Below are positions 51,081 through 62,700 of a DNA stretch of 64,000 bases, in pieces. The stretch comes from Rotaria sordida (Eukaryota > Rotifera > Eurotatoria > Philodinida > Philodinidae): the NCBI GenBank assembly GCA_905250125.1, contig CAJNOL010001157.1, forward strand, positions 1 to 64,000, written 5' to 3'. The first letter of the stretch is position 1. Each line of letters opens with the position of its first letter. The position numbers were made by a program, and so were the translations under genes. Below the pieces are notes generated by a model. The model did no database searches. It was not told where the DNA came from and saw nothing but the letters and a program-made list of their open reading frames with translations.

Positions 51081-54037
51081 ATGCCTATTGAAGTTGGCCT
51101 TTCATCTTCTCAACAAGATTCATTTGAACAACATGAAGAATTAAGTAAACTATTAAATGAAACTGATGTAAAATAAAAAAAAAAACATTCATAAATAAAT
51201 ATTTAATTAGTTATTACATAATTTCTTTTCTTTTATCATAAAGGTTTTCTATGTTCCATTACGAAATGAATTTGGTGATAATAGTCTCAATACAAATCAA
51301 GATTTAACTGAAATAACAAAACGTTTTGATGAAGATCTTTCAAATAAACATTTAATTGTGGTAAATAGAATTTTAAATATATATATATATTCTTTAATTT
51401 TTTTTTTCTCTTTTATATGAAATTAAATTTAGACATTTCGTGATATTGGTTATTCATTATTTCTTGATTCTGTTGAAAGTATTCCTGATGAAAATGATCA
51501 ATCAAAAGTAAAATTTCTTATTTAAAATTAAAACAAAGAAAATTTAAAATTATAATTTAGATTCGTGTTTCCGGTAAAATGATTGTTGATGGTATATGTG
51601 TACAATTTTTTGGTTGTTTTGATTATGGTAATAAAACAAGAAAGCATTCCGATAGTCATACACAACAAATAAATGGTGTTGGAAGAGTTGAATTAGATGA
51701 AAAATATTATCAAGAATTATCATCAACACAAGTTTGTTTTATATTCAAATGATTTTATTTTTTTGTTTTTTTTGTTTTTATTTAGATTTCATCTCGAAGT
51801 AATATAAAAGAAGAAAATAAAGATGAAAAACAAAAACATTCTGTTGAACCAATAATCATACGTCGAACACGTCAACAAACAGCTAAATTAAAACAACGTG
51901 CTGAAACAATGACATTAATAAATAAACCTCAAACACGTTCACGAACAATAAGTGAAAGTACATTACCAAAAAATCGTACAAGTATTTCAACAAGTCCTCC
52001 ACCACCATTACCAATTCCTATAACACTTCCACATTCATCTATATCAACAACAACAACAACAACAACACGTTCACATATACATTCACCAAGTCATATGCCA
52101 TATCCATTACGTTCACCACGTACAAAACAACATCGTGCTTCATCACCACTTCATTTTCCTTCTTCATCATCTACATCAAGAAATTCAGGTAGATTTGAAA
52201 AATAATTTTATTAAAATACATTTTCATAGGATTATTTAACTTTTGTAATTTTATTGTAAAACATATGATGTTAGATTATGCATAGAAATATTTTTTTGTT
52301 AATGTTAAACTTTCGAATAACAAAAGTGATAAATGTAGGAACAATTCGAGATTATCAGGATTGAATGTTTTAAAATTTTAATAAAGCAAATGAAAATCTT
52401 GAAAATTCTTTTATACTATTTTTTTGAATTTAATTTCATTAATAATATTACAGAATGAATTTTTTTATTACAAACTATACTTTTCTCATCTTTATAGTTA
52501 AAACATTGGATCTTATCCAAAAATGGAATGATTATATCACAACTAAAGTCCATGAGATCTAAGTTCGAAAATTTTGCATCCGACAGATTTCAATAACAAC
52601 TAATTTTTTGTGAAATACAGTCTAAAAGCTTTGTTTAAGTAGAACAGTAGAAATCTAGATCCCTCACAGTCTATGACACACTTACACAAAGAAACTCTTT
52701 AACTACTCTTCTTCCGATGTCAATGAGTTTTTATCTATAGATACTACATAGTATTCTGATAAAAAAAATTCTAATTTGATTAGGCTATTGAATTTTTTAG
52801 ATTCTAGATTTTCTGAAAACTTGTATTTTGATTTGAAACTTTGTGTATATAGAGAACTCAAGTAGATTAACTTTCATAAAACAAAATTTCGAAAAATTTA
52901 AGACTTCATATTAAAAATTTGATACCTTAGTTAAATATCAATAAGAATTGAAATTTTTTCAAAATTTTTATTAGAAAACTATGTAATATCTATAGGCAAG
53001 AAATGATTGAAATAAGAAAGGGAAACAGCAGCTGACGACGTTCGCTCGTTACCCACGGAACTAAATTGTAACATATTATGAATAACATCTTTCATAACGG
53101 ACATATATCACTACATTGAAAGCCCGAAGTTGATGTATATCTTTTCAGAATTCTTTGATTTAAATCGTATTTCATATATTGTGCTAATAGCTTTTTATTA
53201 TTTACAATAGACATTTTGAAAAAATCTAAATTCTATCGTATTTCTGGTTTTTTTTTTATCCTAGACACTCAGTCATCTCTAATTTCAACTGCTCCAACTG
53301 CTTTTACTGAATATCCTCTAATAAATTCTACAACAACAACAACATCATTACCATCTACTGAACCGTCTCAATCACATCGTGTACATTTTATATCTCATTC
53401 TCCTCATTTTTCATCTCCTACAACTGGGCATACAACAATGCCAATACAAATTCCATCATCGTCAAATACAGGTGTTCCTACAACATCATTACCACAATTA
53501 ACAAATTTATTTCCATTATCCCAATCTCATTCATTACCAACTTATTTTCTTCCAACAGGAAATATTGCTTATATAACAACAGCAACATCAACAACAAATC
53601 CATCTGGTACACCATTTGATTTAACATCATTAACTGGTAATACAAGTCTTTTATTAATAACAAGTCCAACACAACATCCAACACAACCTATACAAATATT
53701 AACACCAATTGATCATCGTTCATTTCAATTTGCACATTATACACCAACAAATTTATTTGTACCTCCACCTGTACCACCACCACCACCACCTATACCACCA
53801 ACACGTGTATGCAATATTCTACAATCAACATCAACAACAAATGAATCAATGTCTATATTACAAAATAAACGACATGAAAATGAAGAAGATAAGCAAATTC
53901 AACGATCATTAGAAACTAATAAACAATCTACTGACCAATTACCGTTTAAAAAACGACGTTATACTGGTCAACAATCACGAATGTCTAATATTCATAATGA
54001 TGATGATGACGTATCTGATGAATCTGTAAAAAAGTAA
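51081..54037 (+). CDS. Unrecognised 541-aa Ser/Thr/Pro-rich protein, six exons
   Basis: Exons 51081-51167, 51244-51360, 51433-51507, 51561-51731, 51786-52188 and 53265-54037 join in frame. The N-terminal about 150 aa look folded: FYVPLRNEFGDNSLNTNQDL, TFRDIGYSLFLDSVESIPDE and IRVSGKMIVDGICVQFFGCF then DYGNKTRKH. After a basic segment (VEPIIIRRTRQQTAKLKQRA) the rest is low complexity: Pro runs, Thr runs, many SP/TP dipeptides, and a basic C-terminal KKRRYTG typical of a nuclear localisation signal followed by an acidic end NDDDDVSDESVKK. This suits a nuclear regulatory protein, but no DNA-binding domain is recognised and I assign no function. Intron 5 (1076 bp) carries a short repeat near 52610-52680 shared with the insert of F6. 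Confidence 0.75.
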
Positions 54038-54619
54038 TCATCATTTTTTATTTTTGGTTTTTTTTTGTTTTTTTATTCAATAATATTTCTGTCTGCTTCT
54101 GTTCTTCTTTTTTTTTGTATTGTATATAGTGTGGGTTATTTTCTAAGTCATTTTGTTTTTCTGTTTTTTTTGTTTTTTTTTTTTCGAGTGGGTCCTTTTT
54201 ATTCAAAGCAATCAATATTTTACTGTTATGTAAATACATATATATGTATATTTTATTCTATATTTGTTTTGACAAAATGTCTGATGCTATGAGCAGTGTG
54301 TATATCATGAAGGAGTAATTGTTTGACCGGTGTTTGAAATAAACAAGAAAAAATAATAATCTCGATATTTTTTTTTTCTGTTTTTTTTTTTTTTTAGATA
54401 ATAAAAATGTATGATCATTGTAGGTTTGTTACTGATGTGTGATATACGAAGAAAAAACAAAAGATAAGTGTAACTGTTTGGAATAATTTCAAAAGTAGTC
54501 GTTTTATAGAATATTTGGAGAAATTTTTGACATTATTTCATTAAAAATATTTCACTTTGGTATATATAATATATTAATTTTGTGAAAAAATAAAGATTAA
54601 TATAGATAGAACCCATTGA
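54038..54619. other. 3' region of the 541-aa gene
   Basis: T-rich and A-rich low-complexity sequence with poly-T runs at 54050-54185 and 54368-54394. No coding chain on either strand. Confidence 0.5.
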
Positions 54620-55490
54620 GTAGATCTTCGACTGATGAGGGAAGTCTTTCAAATCATTAATTGCTTTTGAGCCGAGACTATATGCATTATGTAGGTTAAA
54701 ATGAACTATGAATACCCTGAAACGAGTCTGGACCCTTAGTTTATTGCTACTGAGATACTGCACTTTTACGATATTTTGTGAAACACTATCTAAAAGAACT
54801 GTTGAAGTATAGGAGTAGAAATTTGGACCCGCCTTCAGACATGGCAGACACTGTTGATATACAATCAAAGATCGTATATCATTAACGTCTCGTTATAATA
54901 TATGAACTACTTCCTTATTGAATTTCTCAAGGATGATGAAGAAATGTGTTCTAAAATAGATGGGATAATACAATCTTGTTGTGATTAGTAACAGCAACTG
55001 CATCATGTTTTACATGTTAATCTCACAGGAATTATGCCAATAGCTGTCTTTTAATGGATGTTGTGGTCACAGAAAAATTAATTTTTGAATTTCGACTTGA
55101 AACTCTGCATAAAGACAGATCTTAATTATAATAGTGATTTGTGAAAGTTTCAGATCTTTTCGTTGCTTCTATCCTAAGATACAACTATGGTAATAGTGTG
55201 TTTATGAACATGCGAATTTCATATTCTTATGTCAGAATAGAAGCAAATCAAAAGACTTGAAGACCTGTCTCTGTGCAAAATTTCAAGTCGAAATTCGAAA
55301 ATCAGTTTTTCTGTGACTACAGCATTGATTTAAAAAACACCATAAAAGTGCAATATCTTCGCAGCAAGAAGCTAAGGATACAAACTCTTTTCAAGGTATT
55401 CATACCTTATTTGGATCTATACAATGCACATAGTGTCGATTCAAATGTGATTTACCAATTGGAGAACTTCTTTCGTGAGTAGGATCCGAG
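54620..55490. repeat. Foldback element F6, arms interrupted by an insert
   Basis: Left segment 54620-54790 (GAGACTATATGCATTATGTA, ATGAATACCCTGAAACGAGT, GATACTGCACTTTTACG) is the inverse of 55320-55485. A second left segment, about 55065-55125 (GGTCACAGAAAAATTAATTT, AATTTCGACTTGAAACTCTG), is the inverse of 55255-55320. Sequence between the two left segments (about 54790-55065) has no partner in the right arm and shares blocks with 52610-52680 and 38930-39010, so a second repeat appears inserted in the left arm. Intergenic. Sequence-related to F8. Confidence 0.8.
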
Positions 55491-56002
55491 TGCGGATCTA
55501 GAAATTTTTAATTAAGCATGTCCAGGATTGACCTAACGGATGGTTATACTCTAGAAGTTATGATTTGATTATTATTCGATCATCATCATTATGATCGCCT
55601 GAGATATGTGTCGAGTGCATTAATCATAGAATACAAATAATCGATAACGAATATCGTGCATCATCGTAAGAACTTGAAAATTCAAATTAAAAAATTTCGT
55701 TCAAATAAGGAGTACGCTTCATGCATGCCCAGATCCACAAATTTTGAACCCAACAAGCTTCCTATAGAGATCAAATAGTCTTTCATTCGTCTAGATCATA
55801 ACAATCGATATAAAATTTTAACAATGGAACTTTTATTATTTGAGAATTATTTTCATCATTAAAATAGTACACATACTTCAGATGACATGTATTTTTCTGT
55901 AAGCTTCTTAGATGTTATTGTTTTCTATCACATTCTTTCTGCTTTTCAAATTAATAAATTACAAAATCTTATAGAAAAGAAAAAAAAACCCCAATATTTC
56001 AG
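55491..56002. other. Upstream region of TFIIH p34
   Basis: About 510 bp with no gene. Two AG acceptors (AATATTTCAG at 56002 and TTTTATAG at 56017) lie 20 and 5 nt before the p34 ATG. Confidence 0.45.
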
Positions 56003-56022
56003 ATATATCTTTTATAGATAAA

Positions 56023-58374
56023 ATGTCTTCATCAATAAAACATCTTGTTGTTATAATTGATCTTAATCCATTTTATTGGTCTGATAAAATTTCATCAACA
56101 ACAACAACATTAAATTTTAAACAATATCTTAAAATAATAATTCAATTTTGTAATGCATATATTGCATTTGATATAAATCATCGTTTAACAATAATTGGTT
56201 GTTCAAATAATGAAACATGTTTTCTTTATCCTGATCCAACAAATGAATCATTAATTATTCCAACAGTAACAAAAACAAATTTATTTGAACAATTATTTGT
56301 TATTGATCGTGTTGTTGAAAATAATCTTAAAGAATTTATAGAAAATTTATCACCACAACATATATCATCTGGTTCAATGATAACAATGGCATTAACACAA
56401 GCACTTTGTTATATTAATCGTCTTATACGTGATACATTACCTGGTGAAAAAAATTCATTTAGAATATTAATTATTCAAACAACAACTGATACATCAAAAC
56501 AATATATGAATTTTATGAATGCTGTTTTTACATCAGAAAAAATTAATGTACCTATTGATGGTTGTATACTTAATAATGATTCTAGTCTTTTACAACAAGC
56601 ATGTAAGTCAAGATAATAAAGATAATAAATAGAATTTTTAAGTAAATTTAATCTGAGTTTAGTCTTGGTTTCGGCAAACTTTTAATTTTTTTTATTTCTG
56701 AACATCTCTAGTCTAAATAATGAAACATTGAATAGATTTGACTATATTTGATTATTTAAGAAAAGAGCAAAATAAATGAGGAAATCTGTTGTGAGAATAT
56801 TTTTGAAGTCTATTAAAACTGATAGAATTGAGTCGATTTCGGTGACTTCAAATAATGTTGATGCGCCTGAGCAACTTGTATTAGTCATAGAGCTCAAATC
56901 GACTTGGGTTATTAGTTAAGTTTTTTTATTATATATGGCGTTGGAAAAATTTTTATTAGTAAAATATATTCTACAACTATTTTCTTCTCGATTAATTATA
57001 AATTCTTTCTAATAATACATAGGATGTTCAAAAATTTCTGAGAACTAGTAATATTTCTTCAACAAGAAACGTATTAATAATCTTTTTTTGTATTCATTGG
57101 TATGTATCAAACTAATTGTTCGGTTATTGCTTAGTCAAATTACTGCATTTAGATAGATAGTTAATCTATATTTTAAAATAGCTGCATAACAGAAACTCAG
57201 ACGAGACGACGTCAGCTGAATGTATCGAATAGACTATGCTTTTAAATTCTCTCTTTTCGAGAAATTTAACAACAACAACACTTTTTATATGTGATTTGCA
57301 CTACCATGATGAATCGGATACCACCGATGTCTCATGATAGTCTTTATTGAAAATTTCTTAGTTAATACTTTTTGAATATTGTTGTGATCATTAGATAGCA
57401 TCAACGTACCGTATAGAATACACCTGCCCAGGGAGAAGCGAAACGGGCATTTTGTCGTTTAAACTGTGATGTATTATCCAAAATACCTGTTTATCACTCT
57501 AAACGCCTTTTTTTGAATGAAAAATAGCTGGATATTAGCCTCAATAAACGCAGAGAAACGTAGTTAAATGTACGTGATAGTTTAAACGAGAAAATGCCGT
57601 TTTCCTTTCTAACTTGGTGACGAATAAGTAATGCTTATGCTATCATAAAGAAAATGACAAACATTGTTTTTTTACATGTTGTCATCTTCTTATGACAAAT
57701 AAAATACTGCAATATCTAATCTGTCTTTCAACACTCATCATTATATCACATCATCGTAGTGTTCGTTTCAGATGAATAGAAAAAGATTATTTAAAAGTAA
57801 ATCGAACATTGTTATGATATCTTCTAACATTTACTCTAGACAAACAAATATAATGTACTTCTTATTGAAGAGATGTAACTAATTCTCAAACATTTCTCGA
57901 CTTCATGGTTTGTCTTGTGATGTATAAAATCTATCTATCAGCAACATTTCACATGAAAATCTCGTAATAGAGCTTGTTCCGATACTGAAAGTGTCATAAT
58001 TCTAACTGATTATTTTAAACGATAGAACTTACAGTGATAATTTTTTTTTGTTCTTAGGTGATTTAACATCAGGTATATATTTACGTGTACCAGATCCAAA
58101 TGGTTTATTACAATATTTACTTTGGCTTTATTTAACTGATAAAGAAGTTCGTAAAATGCTTGCATTACCAACAAAAGTAGCTGTTGATTATCGTCCAGCA
58201 TGTTTTTGTCATCATAAATTAATTGATACAGGTTATGTTTGTTCTGTATGTTTATCAATCTATTGTGATAATACATCAACATGTTCAACATGTCGTTCGG
58301 CTTTTGATATAAATAATCAATCGATTTCAACTTCGAATGGTATAACTGATTCATCTAGACGACAAATTCGATGA
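56023..58374 (+). CDS. GTF2H3: TFIIH core subunit p34 / TFB4, two exons
   Basis: Subunit of the TFIIH core, acting in RNA polymerase II initiation and nucleotide excision repair. Exons 56023-56602 and 58058-58374 join at GCA T|GT to 298 aa (human about 308). There is an N-terminal von Willebrand A-like fold with [31 protein letters not shown] and [20 protein letters not shown] then [19 protein letters not shown] conserved [20 protein letters not shown] follows. The C-terminal C4 zinc ribbon is CFCHH..C..VC and C..TSTCSTC, which in this family contacts the p44 subunit. The ATG is the first in frame. The 1455-bp intron contains MITE F7. Confidence 0.95.
57438..57605. repeat. Small MITE F7 in TFIIH p34 intron
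   Basis: About 165 bp. Left end GAAACGGGCATTTTGTCGTT then TAAACT. Right end AGTTTAAACGAGAAAATGCC then GTTTTC. The two are inverse with two or three differences (terminal repeat about 25 bp). No coding capacity. Not obviously related to the larger foldbacks. Target duplication not resolved. Confidence 0.75.
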
Positions 58375-58589
58375 ATATTTATTTGAATCGTTAATAAATA
58401 GGAAAGAAAAAAAACAACAACAAAGATATCAGTTATTTTATTTCTTTTGTTTTGTCTATATGTTAAAATATAATAGAATAAGAAAATTATGTGCAGATAA
58501 TGATTTGAGACAAAAATGTTCAGCATTTATTCTTATGATAGAATTTGTTTTATTATGAAATTAGACATTTATGTTATCCTACAAAATTA

Positions 58590-59330
58590 ACGAAGGAAAC
58601 GTTTCTAAATGTCAAATTACTTTTGACTCGAGACTATGTGCATCATGTAGAATCTAATGAATCTCGAAAAGAGTTAAGGCTGATAGCTTATTACTGCTAA
58701 GGTACTGTATTGTTTAGCAAAATGTCATGATTCTCCTTAGAAACAGCAGGAAAATTGAGTTTCGACTTTAAACTTTGCATATAGACATGTCTTAATGAGA
58801 ATAGTTTATTCTAAAAGTTTCAAATCTTTTGATTGTCTCTATCCTATGATATGGCTATGGTAAAAGCATGCTTTTCACGCCGATCATTAGGAAGCCGCGA
58901 GTCCTTCCAGACCCGAATCCAAAGTTTTAATTTTTTTTGGGGTCAGATTACCCGTTTTTGTGGACCCACTGCTTCCCAGATGAGAAATCCAGCAACAAGA
59001 TATAACTGTACGTTGAATTTTTTTCTGAGAGTAACAAATAAATAGCTGGAACCTTGATCTTTCATCTGTTCATGTATACGAAGGGTGCCAAATATTGATG
59101 GAAAAAACTTTGAGTTTGGAATGACAAATTCCGATATTCTTATTTCAAAATAGACGCAATCGAAAAAACCTGAAACTTTCACAATAAGCTATTTTCATTA
59201 TGGATTCAGTATCTCGACAGCAATAAGTTATTAGCTCGAACTCTGTTCAGGACATTTACATCTATATGATGCAGATAGTCCTGTTGATTCAAAAGAGATT
59301 TGACACTTAGAAATGTTCCCTCGTAAGTTA
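58590..59330. repeat. Foldback element F8 with a nested second transposon
   Basis: The left terminus TTAACGAAGGAAACGTTTCT (about 58588) pairs with right terminus GAAATGTTCCCTCGTAAGTT (to about 59330). Inner blocks GACTCGAGACTATGTGCATC, ATGTCTTAATGAGAATAG and AAAGTTTCAAATCTTTTGAT pair with inverted copies at 59130-59310. The centre is occupied by element B copy 1 (58887 to about 59105), so the foldback was there first. Intergenic between TFIIH p34 and VPS52. Confidence 0.8.
58887..59105 (+). mobile_element. TIR element B, copy 1 (right end truncated), nested in F8
   Basis: Starts TTAGGAAGCCGCGAGTCC, matching the left end of copy 2 at 63155. It shares a 46-bp identical block (58977-59022 versus 63234-63279) that includes GAGAAATCCAGCAACAAGAT. 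The similarity continues to GAAGGGYRCCA.RTATTGAT. The right terminal repeat of copy 2 is not found, so this copy is truncated or has lost that end. Confidence 0.75.
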
Positions 59331-59737
59331 TTTATTTTGTATATAAAAAAGAAAACTTATATGTAAACATATTTCGAACAATTTGTAAATGAATTTGAAA
59401 TTCATTAAGTTGTTATATTGTTTCTCTTAACTGAAATTCTATAAAATTTTTCTGAGATTTTTGTCTTACTTAGAATACATCGATGGGTTAACAACAAATA
59501 GATTTTTTTTGTATATTCAACTGAAATAAAAAATAAGATCAAGGTGATTATTATCAAATTTCGAGATAACTTTCACTTGTGAAGAAATCTGATTAAAACA
59601 ATATTCATTCTGTATTGGTTTATTGCAACTGCAATCGTACACACACAAACTCTCTCTCTATATATTTTTTTTTTCTTTAATGAAAAGTTTATTTTCAATG
59701 TCTTTGTTTTTATTTTTAGATAAAAAAATATATAATC

Positions 59738-62700
59738 ATGGCTACTGAAGAACCATTTCATACTGATAATACAGATCTAGGTGATTTAGAAAGTGAACAA
59801 CTTTATCTTGAAGTAAATAGTTATTAATATATTAATATATCATTTTATCTTGTTATCGATTAGGCTGCAAATATATTACAAAAACTTCAATTGGATAAAC
59901 CAGTTGATGAAGAATGGTCTTTAGATGATATGGAAGGTATTATATTTAAAATAGGAAAATCTAATAATTTCAATTAATGAATTTATTCTATAGCTCATAT
60001 CGAAGAAAATTTACAGGATCAATTTGTTCAAGAAGCTCTTACTCAAGTAAATATTCTTCAAGGAAAAAAAAAAGAAAAACAATTCATATCTTCAAAAATA
60101 TTCATATTTATAGGATATTGATCTAGCACAATATTCTGAACAGATACAAGAAAAATTACAAATACATGAAAAAGCTTTTGTACAAGATTGTACGTATTAG
60201 AATATATGATCTATAGAAAAATGAAACCGAACACAATTATTTGAATTATCATAATTTAAGAATTTTAAGGTTATTCGATAGAAAATTGATTGAAATCATT
60301 TTGTTTTTAAAGATTTTCTTTTGTTCACTATTTCTGAAATCTTCAACCAAATAATAAGAACTTCTGCAAATGAAAATTATTGCTGATTTTCAAAGGATGG
60401 AATCTTTGAAAAATCAAAAACCAAGTTTTTTTGAATTCTACTCGAAGTATCCAAAATGATAAAACAAACGATTCTCTACAAAATGAAACATTTTCTAGCT
60501 CTTTCAGACATTTCTAAGCCGAGATAAACCAATCTTACAGATGGCACAAAAATGAGTTTTTACGTGCTAATTTTTCTTAGTCAGGATACAAGATACAGAA
60601 AAGCTTACATGCGCATCCCTACTTTGATTGTTCAAGATAAAAAGTTTTTTTTTTTTTTTTGCATTATATACTTAAAATACTAAACATATGTACGAAAACT
60701 TCTATGCGATAAGTTTATAGTTTAACCTATGAAGTATTACATTATAAAAGAAAAATTTCTTTTTTAAGTTATTGGTGAAACAAATAATATTGCAAATCTT
60801 CATATACAAATATCATCATGTGATAAAATTCTTGAAGTAAATTATTTTTATATTAGTTTAAAAACATTTTGTTTTTTTTTTCTATAGTCAATGGATCATA
60901 TGTTAAGAAATTTTCAAAATAATTTAGCAAATATAAGTAATGAAATACGTCATTTACAACAATATTCAGCTGAATTAAATATTAAAAAAAAGAATCGAGA
61001 ACTTGTACGTGGACAACTAAGTCAAGTTGTTGATGAAATGGTTGTACCACAATCAATGATACAGTATATATTAAATAAATGAATTTTTGATTTATTTAAT
61101 AAATTTTTTGTTTTTTGTAGAATTATTATGGATGTACCAGTAACAGAACGACAATTTCTTGAACAACTTCATGAATTAAGTCATAAAATAAAATTTGTTA
61201 AAGAACAATCATTTCATGATGCAATTGCTTGTCAAGATGTACAAGAAGTTTTAGAAAAATTACGTATTAAAGTAATAGTTTTTTTTTTATTTATTTTATC
61301 ATTCATTTTTTAGTTTTTTTTTTTTTTTTTGATAGACAATTAGTAAAATTCGTGAATTTATATTACAAAAAATTTATCAATTTCGTAAACCAATGACTAA
61401 TTATGAAGTACCACAAAATGCTTTATTAAGAAATAGATTTTTTTATGAATTTTTATTAACAAATGATAGACAAATAGCCGATGAAATTCGACTAGAATAT
61501 ATTGATACATTAAGCAAAGTTTATTTTTCATATTTTAAAGCTTATTCAACTAAATTAATTAAACTTCAAGTAAGTTAAATTGATGATATTCTTTATTGGA
61601 AACCAACGGTTTTTCCTTTGCTAATTCTCTCATCACGTTTAAATAATACAGAAGATAGTTCTATCTAATCATATTAGTCAATATTAAGGCTGTAAGAATA
61701 TTTTAGTCCTCTAAGTCCTTGCAATCCCTTTAATCCTTTCAGCATGCAGGAGTGTGCGTCTTCTCTTCGCTCTCACCTACACCTAAAAAGAGTAGCTTGA
61801 AAAGCAAAAAAACAAAACGAAATAAATTAAATTTATTGTAGACTGCTCTGACATTGTCTTAGTAAATCAAACCTTATCATGATTTTTCCTGGGTTAGCAA
61901 AGACAAGGCTATACTGAATTTTGATTGACTAACGAAGGAATCGCTCGAAGTGATTCACCGCTTTTGAGCTCATATTTTGGGCATATAGATGGGATCTTTT
62001 GACTAGAATAACCTTAAAAGAGTTCAAGCTCATAGCTCTCCTCTACAGAGTTATAGCAATTTTAGCCTATAGCACGGTTTGTACAAATAAATTGACCTGA
62101 AATTTTATCCACAGAAAAGTCTACTTGTAATTAGAATGCTCTGAAAATTTCATCTGAAAAGAGTATTTCCTTTGCTAGATATTGAATGTCGATAAAATAT
62201 AAGGTTTTCGCATCTTTTATGAGATCTGAATGATTTTTGAAAATTCAATATCTCGTGAGAGATTTTTAGAGCATTCTAATTACAAGTAGACCTATTTGTA
62301 GACAAAATTTCAGGTCAATCTATTTGTACATACCGTGCTATAGGCTAAAATTGCTATAACTCTGTAGAGGAGGCCTATGGATACGAACCCTTTGAGGGTT
62401 ATTCTAGTCTAGAGGTCCCCTCTATATGCTCAACATACGAGCTCAAAATCGGTGAATCACTTCTGGCAGTTCCCTCTTAAGGCAAAACTCCTATCTAAAT
62501 TTGATTGTCTGAAGAAGTACCGTATGACGAGAATTTTCAGTGAAACTTTTTAAAAATGACTGATTTTTGTGAAATATAATTTCTCTGACGAGATGATCAT
62601 AGTCACAAAATTTTCCTTACTTGTTATCTAATGGTAATTTTCCTTTCCTTTGCCAATGGTCAGATTCATTAGAACCACCAGGAATCAACAGAATCTGCAG

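Noticed and set aside
53478..53684. Minus-strand Leu/Met-rich open frame
   Set aside because: Antisense shadow of the Thr/Ser-rich exon of the 541-aa gene.
58943..59182. Minus-strand open frame
   Set aside because: Lies within element B and F8 arms; no protein similarity.
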